Shown: positions 51,263-61,474 of the stretch, piece after piece
How positions within the stretch are numbered: the stretch's first letter is position 1
Layout: every line of letters begins with the position of its first letter
From: Phymatolithon calcareum
Taxonomy: Eukaryota > Rhodophyta > Florideophyceae > Hapalidiales
Assembly (NCBI GenBank): GCA_977006965.1
Contig: OZ345360.1
Coordinates: 1,674,001 to 1,738,000, forward strand
DNA: 64,000 bases
Direction of reading: 5' to 3'
Made by a program: the position numbers and the translations under genes
The notes under the pieces: generated by a model
What the model saw: the letters and a program-made list of their open reading frames with translations, nothing else
The model's database searches: none
What the model was told of the DNA's origin: nothing

Positions 51263-51540
51263 CCTTTGTATTTGGGTGTTAGTGCGCCACTAAATAGTCG
51301 CGGGAGTGCGATCCAGAAGCAAGTACCAACCGGAACTTGGTGGCCGGGTAACTGTGGCTCGTGTCATTGGGCAAAACATGAAGAAACTAAGAGAAATGAA
51401 ATACCTGCGCATCACAATTACCCATTATGGCGTCTCAGCTTCAATACTGATGGAAAAAATCAAGATATCAACTAATGAGAGATGGGGCCTTTAAGAATAG
51501 AGTCCATGCGGCGAGGCTATTAAGGCGGTACAAATCTTTG

Positions 51541-51640
51541 GTATAGTCTCGATAGGAAAAGTAGGTAGAAATTGAGCAAGCCTTGCCCATATCTTCGAAA
51601 GTCTGTGGCTTTTAAATAAACTTGGATTAAAAAGTCTAGA
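51541..51640 (+). repeat. LINE-P type 3' end, decayed
   Basis: 'gagcaagccttgcccatatcttcg' and 'ggcttttaaataaacttgg' align with the 3' ends at 6850 and 38320. Confidence 0.55.
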
Positions 51641-51646
51641 TGGGCA

Positions 51647-52178
51647 TTGCACCTGGCACCTTGGACGCATGAGACCTTGAAGATGGAATCGATTCGCTTC
51701 CGGCCAACGTTGGGGAAGTCTGGAAAAATGACCACGAAACGGAGCAGGGCGGTGTGCCGCGTTCTACATCCCTGCAACAGGAGAGATATCCTGGCACGAA
51801 GGTTCGTCAATCTTGTGTCAAGACCTGAGCGGTCCGGCGAGGAGCTCCAAATGCTGTGCTGGATGTCCCTCACTCCGACGTAAACCATTACGTATGTACT
51901 GCTCCCCATGAGACATCGGAAAACACAAACATCATGCAGTCTAAAAGAATATCTTGGAAGCAGCCGCGAAAGCCGAGATAGGGAAAAACCGACCCCTCCC
52001 GTACGCCAAGACAGCACTGTCGCCACATTACTGCGTCAAATCGAGGAGGGAATCTTTGAGCCACATTCTGTTGACTCCGCTTGATACAGGACAGTGGAAT
52101 ATTCCCTCTTCGCGGCCCATTTATGGACCAGAGGTGGGTTTTGGTACCCAGCAGTCTGGGTCACAGCCTCAAAGTGTA
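51647..52178 (+). pseudogene. LINE ORF1-like remnant, family Q copy 2
   Basis: LKMESIRFRP, SRAVCRVLHPCNRRDILARR and ILEAAAKAEIGKN align with the - strand copy at 34304-35180. QWNIPSSRP and PEVGFG complete the match. At least two frameshifts are present. Confidence 0.5.
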
Positions 52179-52391
52179 AACTGCTATAGACACCAGCCAT
52201 GACCATATCGCAATTGACAATCTGCCCTAAGAGTCTTTACATTAAATTTTCATTTCTTCTTCTTCACAGGCTATAAGTCCTCAATTAAAAGTCGAGCAGA
52301 CAATGGGAAAATAGCTTTACAGAGTCAACAACTGAAACAATTATATCTTCAAGCAAACAAACCCGAGGATACTGTACCATGAACGTATCAG
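52179..52391. repeat. 213-bp direct repeat F, left copy
   Basis: Identical by eye to 54632-54844. It abuts the first base of the element D LTR. Confidence 0.93.
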
Positions 52392-52512
52392 TGTAACAAA
52401 CGTATACAGCTGTATGATATACTCACGTATTTCTGTATTGTAGGGAGCTGTAATTTGTAATGTACTGTAAGTTGATCGAAAATGCTCTAGATCTATTTTT
52501 ATATTGATCCTT

Positions 52513-52634
52513 TTAGAAAGATCTAGAACCCAGTTAGAAACTTGTAGAAACTTGTAGAAGCATCTAGAAACTATTCGAACTTTCCAGAAACATCTGGAAC
52601 ATGAAATAGAACTCTCTGGAAACTTCTAGAAACC
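52513..52634 (+). promoter_or_regulatory. Array of heat-shock elements in the element D LTR
   Basis: GAA occurs at 52537, 52547, 52557, 52567, 52577, 52587 and 52597 with exact 10-bp spacing and partial TTC-like half-sites between. Perfect trimeric sites GAAnnTTCnnGAA lie at 52577-52589 and 52619-52631. This is the binding pattern of heat-shock factor. It lies 90-200 bp upstream of the TATA box. Confidence 0.75.
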
Positions 52635-52719
52635 TACTAGAGCTTTCTAGATAGACCCCGAAAATGTGAATGTGCCATTTTCGTGCGCATATGTTATGAT
52701 ATAGAAAATATGGAATGTC

Positions 52720-52727
52720 TATATAAG
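52720..52727 (+). promoter_or_regulatory. TATA box of the element D LTR
   Basis: TATATAAG downstream of the heat-shock-element array and about 130 bp before the LTR end. Confidence 0.65.
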
Positions 52728-52866
52728 CTCCACCCGGATACCGACTAGCGGACCGGAGGGGGACAAGTAATCAACGATTAAAAATAAGTAAAGAAACTAA
52801 GAGTCTTGTTGTGAATATAGTACTCCCACCGGCTAACTCAACCCCTGAATAAGCCATTTGTTTCAC

Positions 52867-52880
52867 TGGTAGCACCGGCC
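52867..52880 (+). other. Candidate primer-binding site of element D
   Basis: TGGTAGCACCGGCC begins about 10 bp after the LTR end. The gap is larger than usual. Confidence 0.35.
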
Positions 52881-53178
52881 ATTTCAGGCAGCTGGTGGGA
52901 GGAAATCATCAACGCACCAGAGTGTTGACTGATGGTATAAAATCGTAGTTCATATTTGTCTTTCGCTAAATTGAATTGGTCTTAGAGCTTTTAAGTGTTG
53001 TAGTATCCGCGTCGAGTCGCTCATAGTATCCTCTAAATCTTTTCGTCTATTAGGTGTTACCTAGAACGACAGACTGGGACAAAGATTCGAGTAACGCACC
53101 ATTGAGTTTGATCAGGTAAGATACTTATCAAAACAGGGTTTTATAAGTGACCAATTTCTCTAAGTTTGGATATAGACA

Positions 53179-53973
53179 ATGTCGCAGCTGAAACCAAAGA
53201 AGCCCGACAACTTCGCGGGGAAGAGAGATCAGTTTGCAGTTCAATCTTGGCTCTATCAAGTTAAGCAGTACATTACGCTTGTTCAAGTTGGACCTAATGC
53301 CGCCTTGATTGATGAACCGACGCAGATATCCTTCGCATCCTCATTTTTCACTAACACCGCTGCGAATTGGTGGTATACGATTGTTGCCGCGAATCAAATT
53401 CCGGTGACGTGGGCAAATTTTGAGAATATGGTAAAGAATGAGTTTATTACATTTGATAGTGTCCAGAGGATTAGGGACAAGATGCGTAAGCTGGTTCAAC
53501 GAACCTCTGTCTCAGCATACCTCTCTGAGTTCAGGAATATGGCTCTCATGATTGCAGGTATGAGTGAAGGAGAGAAGTTAGATCGCTTCTGTCAAAGATT
53601 AAAGCCCGAGATTCGCCTTGAAGTGCTCAAAGCTGGTACAAATACAATTGATCAAGCTTTAAGGATTGCTCTCAGCGTCGACAGTGCTCTTTTCGGTGCC
53701 CGTATGATATCATCGAGTAAACAAGGCCAATCTTACAGTGGCTCAGGAGGCAGCGGAGCGACGCCAATGGAGATTGGAAATTTGGAAAATCTTCCTCGTA
53801 AAAATGCATGTTTTAAATGCCAAACTGTTGGGTGTCGCCCTTGGCGGTGCAGCAAGGAGAGGAGAAACGTAAAACATTCGAGAGAGAGCTCGAAGAAGTC
53901 CGTCTCTTATAGTAACGTTGACGCAGAGGATTGTGGCTGTTCGAAATCTTCAGCATCTGAAGAGGAAAACTAG
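53179..53973 (+). CDS. Element D gag, 264 aa
   Basis: A Ty3/gypsy gag domain (KPDNFAGKRDQFAVQSWLYQ, FFTNTAANWWYTIV, AYLSEFRNMALMIAGMSEGE, RFCQRLKPEIRLEVL) is followed by ATPMEIGNLE and a knuckle CFKCQTVGCRPWRC. In the knuckle, Cys replaces the usual His of CCHC. The ORF is intact from ATG to TAG. It forms the capsid and binds RNA; without pol it could act only with help from a relative. Confidence 0.85.
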   Translation: MSQLKPKKPDNFAGKRDQFAVQSWLYQVKQYITLVQVGPNAALIDEPTQISFASSFFTNTAANWWYTIVAANQIPVTWANFENMVKNEFITFDSVQRIRDKMRKLVQRTSVSAYLSEFRNMALMIAGMSEGEKLDRFCQRLKPEIRLEVLKAGTNTIDQALRIALSVDSALFGARMISSSKQGQSYSGSGGSGATPMEIGNLENLPRKNACFKCQTVGCRPWRCSKERRNVKHSRESSKKSVSYSNVDAEDCGCSKSSASEEEN

Positions 53974-54041
53974 ATGGTCCACCTAAAAAGAATGCTCAGG
54001 CTGGACCTGAAAAGAGTGTAATTGAAGCTCTTACTGCTGAG

Positions 54042-54554
54042 GTGCAGCAGTTACGGAGAGAGCTTCGTGGAAGGAGGCTCAAGGGGACAGGAGTCCCTCT
54101 GAAGTCCACAGAAATGAATTCTACATTTCAAAATGATGACATCCATGACGGTGTGGTACCGGTTGAAACCCTTATCGTTCTTGAAGGCTCCATGATTGGA
54201 AAACAAGTAAGGGTTCTCAAAGATGACGGATGTAACACGAACGTAATATCTCGTGATTTCTACAAGAACAACAGTGAGTTGTTTAAAGTTATAAAAAGAA
54301 ATGTGCAAGTAAGACACTCGGAAAACAAGACAGTAGAGAACGCTTCTGAAGTTATTCTAAGAGCAAAACTTCGTATTGGGACCCATGTTTATTGTTCTAA
54401 CTGGGTTGTTGCGAGTTGCAGGTACGATGTTATCTTAGGAATGCCTTGGCATGTTGCCAACAACCCGGAGATTGAATACTCTAAGCAGGTTGTAAAGGTT
54501 GACTCAGAAGTTCTTCCGCTATCTAGTACAAAGGAAGAAGAAACCAACGATTGA
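54042..54554 (+). pseudogene. Element D protease, truncated pol
   Basis: The frame VRVLKDDGCNTNVISRDFY has the active-site loop as DDG rather than DSG/DTG. YDVILGMPWHVANNPEIEY is the usual end of a retropepsin. The ORF then runs into the deletion junction. Gag and this frame are separated by a stop and about 70 bp. Confidence 0.75.
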
Positions 54555-54631
54555 AAATAAGTAAAGAAACTAAGAGTCTTATTGTGAATATAGTACTCCC
54601 ACCGGCTAACTCAACCCCTGAATAAGCCATT
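54546..54631 (+). repeat. Element D 3' LTR, terminal fragment only
   Basis: 'caacgatt.aaaataagtaaagaaactaagagtctt' to 'gaataagccat' matches 52772-52857 with two mismatches. The first about 380 bp of the LTR are missing. Confidence 0.9.
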
Positions 54632-54844
54632 AACTGCTATAGACACCAGCCATGACCATATCGCAATTGACAATCTGCCCTAAGAGTCTTTACATTAAAT
54701 TTTCATTTCTTCTTCTTCACAGGCTATAAGTCCTCAATTAAAAGTCGAGCAGACAATGGGAAAATAGCTTTACAGAGTCAACAACTGAAACAATTATATC
54801 TTCAAGCAAACAAACCCGAGGATACTGTACCATGAACGTATCAG
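54632..54844. repeat. 213-bp direct repeat F, right copy
   Basis: Partner of 52179-52391. Beyond it the sequence continues as unique DNA ('ggccgatttttcg'). Confidence 0.93.
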
Positions 54845-54876
54845 GGCCGATTTTTCGTGGCTGTATAGATCTTCAA

Positions 54877-55269
54877 CTACGATCCATCATTGAAGCACAC
54901 ATAAAACGTTTTCAGATCCTTGATTTTTGAACACGCTAGACCAAGTTTCATATACCTCGACCTAGCTAGAATGCGGCACCGGAGAATGCACTTCCAGATG
55001 GTCGGATAGTATATTTTCATCAGACAAGGCATGATCGTCTTGAGTACATCCACAGGATAACAGATGTTGACCTTTTTGAAAAAGAACGTGGGGATGAACT
55101 GGGAACACGTCCTGTAGCGCTTCGGTATGAAGGCAAAGCTGTTTGCGCAGGCCGTCACTTTGGTCACCTGGCCAACAGAAAAGATCTGTGCGCCAGCGCA
55201 TATCATTGTCGAGAGCAACGTTCCAATGATCATGCGAGTCGGAAGAAGATTGAACCTCGTCAGCTCCAT
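54877..55269 (-). CDS. Hypothetical protein, 130 aa
   Basis: A hydrophobic N-terminal half (MIIGTLLSTMICAGAQIFSVG) suggests one membrane segment. A Cys/Lys-rich half follows. No family is recognised, and the overlapping frame at 54962-55351 is considered a shadow. Confidence 0.3.
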   Translation of the reverse strand: MELTRFNLLPTRMIIGTLLSTMICAGAQIFSVGQVTKVTACANSFAFIPKRYRTCSQFIPTFFFKKVNICYPVDVLKTIMPCLMKIYYPTIWKCILRCRILARSRYMKLGLACSKIKDLKTFYVCFNDGS

Positions 55270-55299
55270 CTCTGCCTAGGGGAAAGTCTCGGTCGCTAT

Positions 55300-57326
55300 G
55301 TGATGTCTTATGTGGGGGGTACTCGGCATAAATGGTGCTTGTTTCAAACAAGTTGTTTGTCGATTAATGTTAACTTTGTGCGCGCGGTATGGAATGGAAC
55401 AGGATTGCGCTTTATACTGCAAAAAGGGCTGAGAGTATTCTCGATAGGAGTTTCAATAACACTAGATTCTCGTGACATATCGAGGGGATACGTGTTGTGT
55501 TGTCAAGTGTAGCTCGTAGATCGCCATTTAGCAGCTGGAATAGAACCATTATCATTCATTCCGTCATTCGAGGATCCCGTCTTTCCTGATAAGATATTCT
55601 CATGGAAGTGCCAGATATATCCTCGCTGCTACATATAGGTTGTTATTGGAGCGCATTTGTGGCAAGAATAAGCCGATGAAATAACTCAAGACAGGTTTGT
55701 CTCCTGATATCTCAGGCGCTCAAGCCCTATCGCATAGCCTACTCTCAGAATTTTGAAGCTCTTGAGAGCGCCCCGCATATGAACGCGTTCGGGGAAGACA
55801 GTTATTTCATTTTTGGACGTATCATTCTAACGTCGTGATTGATTTGAGATTAATCATTTCGTCGAAATGTGAGATTTGCAAAGCACTTAGTAGGCGTACA
55901 GACAAAGATATTCTTGTTTCGTCCATCATAAACCTTAGATACTCATTGAGATTTGCCTTTCATTCCGTTTCGGTATACCCGGGGGCATAAAGTGGGAATT
56001 TGGAATGTTCTTCTCTATTGAGCTCTTGATAATGACAGTGACTCACGTAGCTTCTTCTGGTAGGCATAGTAAAAATAAAGTCGATCTATCTCAACTCTAG
56101 TAGTGTATCGTACCCGTCAGAACTCCGTAAAAATAGACGTCATGGGAATACAGTTTTGCGAAACATTCTAATCTAGTTGAACGACATACATCTCATTAAG
56201 TAAGTTGTTTTTCTCTACTGTCCTATCGCCTCCAGTCAAACTATCAACATGCTATATGTCTAAAGCAGCAAAAATGCGACGGGAACGTTGTTTGCGCACT
56301 CTTCGGTTTAAATTGATGTCGTTTGTGACATGCCGAACACAAGCTGACAAAATAGAGCGTGGGCGTACCTGTTCTTATTATAGAGCTGCTGCTAACGCTT
56401 CGTACGATCCAAGATGGATCACTGGCATTCGACCCGCAGGGTTCGAGCTGGAAAAATGCAGGGCGGTTGGATGTGAACAAAAAAAGTCTTCCGATCTCCC
56501 GAGGATTATCGAGGGGGCAAAAATTTAGCCTCCAGTGCCACGCTGAATCTATCCACTCTTGCCGACCAGCGATCCATTCGAAGGTTGACCGACAAAGCAA
56601 GACGGCAGTTTGCCAAAGCCCTATGACCGTACCGCACGGATACTTGGGGCTCACGCTAACTCGGCCTGCTTGCGCTCTACCGAGGAAGTTTGCAACGTCG
56701 CAAGTCGTCGCTACGCAGGAGCATCATGGGCAAATTTTACGACATCCGGAGTCGTGGCATACAGTACAGAAGCACATCCTAGTTTACAATGGGACACAAC
56801 CGGATTCAGCACCGAACACAGTGCGCTGAAACTGATGGCGCGTGGAGCATGAGGGCTGAAACTATTACTGGACAGTACAGTACATATTTTATATATTACT
56901 GTACTGTATACAGTACAGCAGTATGGAGAATGGTGATACGTGTCGCTTTATGAATGGATGCTTTACTCAGAGAACGCCCTAAATGAAAGTGCAGAATTAC
57001 GAAAAATTTACGGAACTACGTCTTACTGATGTGCTGTCATACACATGCTCCAAAAATATAAATAATTTTAGAAAACTATGCCAATCAAGTGTGCTTTGTG
57101 AGCGCCAATTTTTTGCACTTTTTTCATTTCTGAACCATTAGGTCACATTGCTGGTAAGGTTGCGGAACAACGGCGTTTCCCAACATCGTCGACTTTCCGA
57201 CCCACGCCCGAACTTCGACCCGAAATCGTCGCCGTCGCCAGTCTCCAGCGCGACCACCTTTGCGACCGAACTACGCGCGCAAACCTTTTGAATTTCCGCG
57301 CATCCTAGGTCCGAGGAAGCCGAATA
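55300..57326. other. Upstream region of the phosphatase gene; no gene supported
   Basis: Short ORFs at 56205-56852 have no family match. A self-complementary stretch lies at 56872-56915 ('acagtacagta' with 'tactgtactgt', and 'actgtatacagt'). The last 150 bp before the ATG are GC-rich and probably include the 5' UTR. No clear TATA box was found. Confidence 0.4.
56872..56915. repeat. Inverted repeat, 11-bp arms
   Basis: Arms at 56872-56882 and 56897-56907, overlapping a 12-bp palindrome at 56904-56915. Confidence 0.8.
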
Positions 57327-58564
57327 ATGGCGAGTGCGGAAGAGCCGGCCGCGCCGGTGCCGGCGGCCGCTCCCGCCGCGACGGCGGCGCCCACCACAGC
57401 GCTGTCCAACGGAGATCTCGATCGCTTTATGGAACAACTTCTCTCGGAAACATGCAAACCGCTTTCCGAAGATGAAGTGAAGAGCTTGTGCGAAAAGGCT
57501 CGCGAGATCTTAATGGAAGAGTCGAACGTTCAGGCCGTTAGCTGCCCGGTCACCGTCAGCGGTGATATTCATGGTCAATACCACGATTTGCTGGAGTTAT
57601 GTAAGTTTTTCAGCTTTCTGCGCTGTTCGTACGCGCCTCGTTCGGTGGGCTCCGATTGCGATTCCATGTGCTTCCGTTAGAGCTGCGTTTCGATCATTTA
57701 AGCTCATTCTGACCGCTGTCGTATTCATTTCTTTGCGCGCGAAGTCCGCATCGGTGGTTCCTGTCCGGATACCAATTACCTTTTCATGGGGGATTATGTG
57801 GACCGCGGATATTATTCGGTTGAGACTGTCACGGCGCTCGTTTGCCTCAAGGTGCGCTATCCGCATCGCGTCACCATTTTGCGCGGCAATCACGAATCGC
57901 GTCAAATTACGCAGGTTTACGGTTTCTATGATGAATGTCTGCGCAAATATGGTAATCCAAGTGTGTGGAAATTCTTTACGGATATGTTTGACTACTTGCC
58001 GCTTACGGCGCTGGTGGATAAGAGCATTTTCTGCTTACATGGTGGCCTTTCACCCAGCATTGAAACATTGGACCAGATCCGCGCTCTTGACAGAGTGCAG
58101 GAGGTTCCTCATGAGGGCCCAATGTGTGACCTGTTGTGGTCAGACCCTGATGACCGATGCGGATGGGGCATTTCTCCTAGGGGTGCTGGCTATACTTTTG
58201 GACAAGATATTTCCGACCAGTTCAACCACACGAACTCTGTAACTCTTATTGCTCGTGCGCATCAGCTTGTCATGGAAGGGTACAATTGGTGCCATGACCG
58301 AAATGTTGTAACGATTTTCTCTGCTCCTAACTATTGCTACCGCTGCGGTAACCAGGCGGCCATCATGGAATTAGACGGTACGTGTTCTGAATTTTTGTCG
58401 GGTTCGTTGTCCCTCTTGCTGGCCCATGAATTTTCTAACTTTTGTCGTATGTGTTTTTGTTGCACTGTGTAGAGAACAAAAACTACACCTTCCTCCAATT
58501 CGATCCTGCACCGCGGCGCGGGGAGGATCATGTCTCACGAAGAAGCCCAGACTACTTTTTGTAA
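57327..58564 (+). CDS. Protein phosphatase 2A catalytic subunit, three exons
   Basis: Exons are 57327-57600, 57745-58377 and 58473-58564; both introns are GT-AG and their removal gives 332 residues. All PPP-family metal and phosphate motifs are present: GDIHG (about residue 79), GDYVDRG (about 107), RGNHESR (about 138), HGGLSP (about 190) and [11 protein letters not shown]. The protein ends in DYFL, the PP2A-specific tail whose last Leu is carboxymethylated. PP2A catalytic subunits are usually about 309 residues; this one has an extra 22-residue Ala/Pro/Thr-rich N-terminus. It is a Ser/Thr phosphatase acting with scaffold and regulatory subunits in cytosol and nucleus. The ORF frame reads through both introns for some distance, so intron borders were chosen by family alignment. 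PP4 or PP6 is less likely given the DYFL end and the [20 protein letters not shown] segment. Confidence 0.95.
57601..57744 (+). other. Intron 1 of the PP2A gene
   Basis: 144 bp, GTAAGT...GAAG, between the first and second bases of a Phe codon. The splice restores LELFRIGG. Confidence 0.9.
58378..58472 (+). other. Intron 2 of the PP2A gene
   Basis: 95 bp, GTACGT...TGTAG. The splice restores [16 protein letters not shown]. Confidence 0.92.
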
Positions 58565-59182
58565 TTACGTTGACGGTTGGACATGTGTTTTTATACTAGG
58601 TTTCCTTCTGAATTTCTTCCGTAGATGGTTTTTCTTCGAAATACTGGAGAGGTTGATCTTACTTTAAACGAATATGCAAAGCATTTATTCCGCCCGACCT
58701 CCCAGAAGCCTTTTCTTCGAGAAGGAAGGGGTTCAACGTCACCTTTGTCATGCGGCAGTGGATTCCAGGTTTGCCAGTATTTTTCGTTTCGAGAGTGTAT
58801 TGATATGATAAATTTACCGGCAGGGCGAAACGAAAAAGAAGGTTTGAGGGAAAAAAAACAAAACTAAACATAGTACAGTATGATCACTACCGACAGAATC
58901 TTTTGCACACATACATAATTCGATATCAGTGGTCAGTTTTAATTACAGCTCTCACACGTATGCACCAACCGTGGAAATTAGTGTTCGATTCGAGTCTCCC
59001 AATTGAATAATTCACGACTGCTCTTTCCTACATTGAATGCTGACCGAGGATCCATTGCTGACACCATCCATTCTCCATTCCAATAAAAAAGCCCAACGCC
59101 CTGTTCGCCGCTCGCTCGTCGACCGCGAGCACCACTGCAACCAAATCAACCCCAAGGCTGGGGCTCAACGATCTTTGCACCG
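58565..59182. other. Intergenic region between the two host genes
   Basis: About 620 bp including the PP2A 3' UTR and the 5' region of the dehydrogenase gene. Both genes are on the + strand. ORFs at 58625-58867 have no support. Confidence 0.6.
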
Positions 59183-61063
59183 ATGGTTTCTCGACTTGTT
59201 GGCAGGCTGCGCAGAGTCGGCATTATCGGCCTTGTCGGTGCTGGTGGAGTTGCAGGTTTGACGGCGGTCAATGCACCGCGTCGCCCAACTGCTGCCGACC
59301 GCGAGGCCCTTGCCCATGGCGGTCTTGAGAACGTGCCATCTCGCTCAGAACAGCTCGCGTCGCTTAAGGCGGCCTCCGCACCAGATTCGCAGCTTGACAT
59401 TTTAATCATCGGCGGTGGTGCTACAGGTACTGCCTCGTGTCTTGACGCAGCCCTACGCGATCTCAAGGTGGGTCTCATTGAGCGTGATGATTTTGCATCG
59501 GGAACCAGTTCTCGTTCAACCAAGCTAATCCACGGAGGTGTGAGATACCTCGAAAAGGCGTTTTTCAAGCTCGATCCAGGACAATTAAAGCTGGTCTTTG
59601 AGGCTCTGCATGAGCGCGCTATAATGTTGAACCAGGCACCACATCTTACTCACCCTCTACCAACTATTCTTCCATGCTATAAGTTTTGGGAAGTCCCGTT
59701 TTACTGGATCGGTCTTAAGGCCTACGATTTTGTTGCGTTTGTTGGCAGCGGATTGTTGTACATGAGCAAATTTGTCCAGGCTAAAGAGGCATTGCGCCTC
59801 TTTCCCACTCTTTCTAAAACCAGTGGCGGCCAAAAGTTGCGCGGAAGCATTGTGTACTACGACGGCCAAATGGATGATGCTCGATTTAATGTCAGCTCTG
59901 CTCTCACCGCTGCACTTTACGGTGCCGCCGTCGCGAATCACACTGAGGTGGTCGAACTCTTGCGCGATGAAGCCGAGAAAAAGATCATAGGCGCTCGCTG
60001 TCGCGAGGTCTTTACTGGCGAGGAATTTGATGTTTATGCCAAGGTCGTTATCAACGCCACGGGGCCATTCACTGACAACGTGCGAAAAATGGAAGATTCA
60101 AACGCGAACCCCATGATCGTACCGTCCGCCGGAGTACATATTACGCTGCCATCGTATTATTCTGCGGATGGCATGGGGCTCATTGTGCCGAAGACAAAGG
60201 ATGGTCGTGTGGTCTTTATGCTTCCGTGGCTCGGGGCAACAATTGCAGGAACAACGGACAGTAACACCAAAATTACTCCCCTTCCGGAGCCGCACGAGGA
60301 CGAAGTGTCATTCATCCTCGACGCATTGTCAGACTATCTCAGTATTGAGGTGCGTGCACAGGACGTACAAAGCGCTTGGTCTGGAATTCGTCCGCTTGCT
60401 GTGGACCCTGACGCCGATGTGGGGTCGACCCAAAACATCCTGCGCGAGCACGCCGTACATGTGTCGCCTGAGAAGCTTGTGACCATCACTGGCGGGAAAT
60501 GGACTACGCAGCGCGCTATGGGTGAGGCGGCGGTCGATAAGGCTATTGAAGTGGGAGGATTGGAGGCTGTCGCAGGCAAATGCAAGACGCCTTTTGTGAA
60601 GCTGATTGGGGCACACAAATGGGACCATGCATTCTTCACGTTCTTGGCGCAACGCTATGAATTTGAGGCGCAGAATAAAGGATCACCCGTTGCTGTGGCA
60701 TCCAAACTGCTCGATGTCGAAGTGGCGAAGCACCTCGCTCGGGCGTACGGAGATCAGGCGTACAAGGTGGCGGAATTGGCTGAGGGTGAACTGGCGACGC
60801 GATTGGTGCACGGATTTCCTATCCTGTGCGCCGAAATTGTGCACTGCATCCGCAACGAATACTGTCTGACGGCGGTGGACTTCTTGGCCCGCCGCTCGCG
60901 CTTGATATTCCTGGACGCTCGGGCCGCGGAAGTTGCGCTGCCCAAGGTGGTTGGTGTAATGGCCAAAGAGCTGGGGTGGAACAAGGCACGGAAAGATAAG
61001 GAGATGGCGGACGCCCTCCAGTTCATTGGTACTTTTTCCAGCGGAATTCCATTGAAGAAGTAG
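59183..61063 (+). CDS. Mitochondrial FAD-dependent glycerol-3-phosphate dehydrogenase
   Basis: An uninterrupted 626-residue ORF, close in length to plant and fungal enzymes of this family. It oxidises glycerol 3-phosphate to dihydroxyacetone phosphate and passes electrons to ubiquinone, as the mitochondrial half of the glycerol-3-phosphate shuttle. The N-terminus (MVSRLVGRLRRVGIIGLVG) is basic and then hydrophobic, as in a mitochondrial presequence with a membrane anchor. The FAD-binding motif DILIIGGGATGTAS is near residues 72-85. RSTKLIHGGVRYLE (about 111-124) is a family signature. TGGKWTTQRAMGE (about 435) and the C-terminal helical domain (EYCLTAVDFLARRSRLIF) complete the DAO fold. There is no EF-hand extension as in animals. 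The first ATG fits the presequence. Confidence 0.95.
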   Translation: MVSRLVGRLRRVGIIGLVGAGGVAGLTAVNAPRRPTAADREALAHGGLENVPSRSEQLASLKAASAPDSQLDILIIGGGATGTASCLDAALRDLKVGLIERDDFASGTSSRSTKLIHGGVRYLEKAFFKLDPGQLKLVFEALHERAIMLNQAPHLTHPLPTILPCYKFWEVPFYWIGLKAYDFVAFVGSGLLYMSKFVQAKEALRLFPTLSKTSGGQKLRGSIVYYDGQMDDARFNVSSALTAALYGAAVANHTEVVELLRDEAEKKIIGARCREVFTGEEFDVYAKVVINATGPFTDNVRKMEDSNANPMIVPSAGVHITLPSYYSADGMGLIVPKTKDGRVVFMLPWLGATIAGTTDSNTKITPLPEPHEDEVSFILDALSDYLSIEVRAQDVQSAWSGIRPLAVDPDADVGSTQNILREHAVHVSPEKLVTITGGKWTTQRAMGEAAVDKAIEVGGLEAVAGKCKTPFVKLIGAHKWDHAFFTFLAQRYEFEAQNKGSPVAVASKLLDVEVAKHLARAYGDQAYKVAELAEGELATRLVHGFPILCAEIVHCIRNEYCLTAVDFLARRSRLIFLDARAAEVALPKVVGVMAKELGWNKARKDKEMADALQFIGTFSSGIPLKK

Positions 61064-61474
61064 TGATGTGAGACACGAGATTCTCGCAATATTTTGGGCC
61101 TTTTGTACAATGTGAGAAGTAATGTAGACATGGACAGTAAAAACTAGTTCGCAGGTACCTGTTTGTTTGATACAAAAGCGACAAGTCAAGTCTTGATAAT
61201 CACCTACAGCAGACGTCTCTAAGAAGCGGTGGAGGGATTTCACAGTCTGCTTGATACACTTCGAGCGCTGCTACAACTTCAAGGCTCGCTACTGTTGTGA
61301 CACCAGTGACACTACGCACCATTGTAACGCTCATTTCTGCTCTGCACGATCAGATGGTGTTCCGCGCTAAAGCATCACATGCAGCACATAGTCAACGTTG
61401 GTATTAGCAGTAATCCATTCGTGCCTCCACATGTTTTTCTGTCCTGTAATGCATGCACCCGCGAGCGGCATTGG
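61064..61474. other. 3' region of the dehydrogenase gene; no gene seen
   Basis: Includes the probable 3' UTR. No supported ORF or repeat. Confidence 0.5.

Larger units (their letters stand above)
52392..52856 (+). repeat. Element D 5' LTR
   Basis: It starts TGTAAC at the end of repeat F and ends near 'gaataagcca'. The right boundary is set by the partial 3' LTR at 54546-54631. It contains a heat-shock-element array and a TATA box. Confidence 0.75.
52392..54631 (+). mobile_element. Element D: gag-protease Ty3/gypsy deletion derivative
   Basis: A full 5' LTR is followed by gag and protease frames. The sequence then jumps, at a 'caacgatt' microhomology near 54546, to the last about 85 bp of the 3' LTR. 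RT, RNase H, integrase and most of the 3' LTR are missing. The whole insertion is bracketed by the 213-bp repeat F instead of a short duplication. Confidence 0.8.

Noticed and set aside
58561-58625. Possible third intron (gtaatt...ccgtag) after the PP2A stop
   Set aside because: Splicing it would replace the conserved DYFL-stop end with an unrelated tail; the unspliced reading matches the family exactly.
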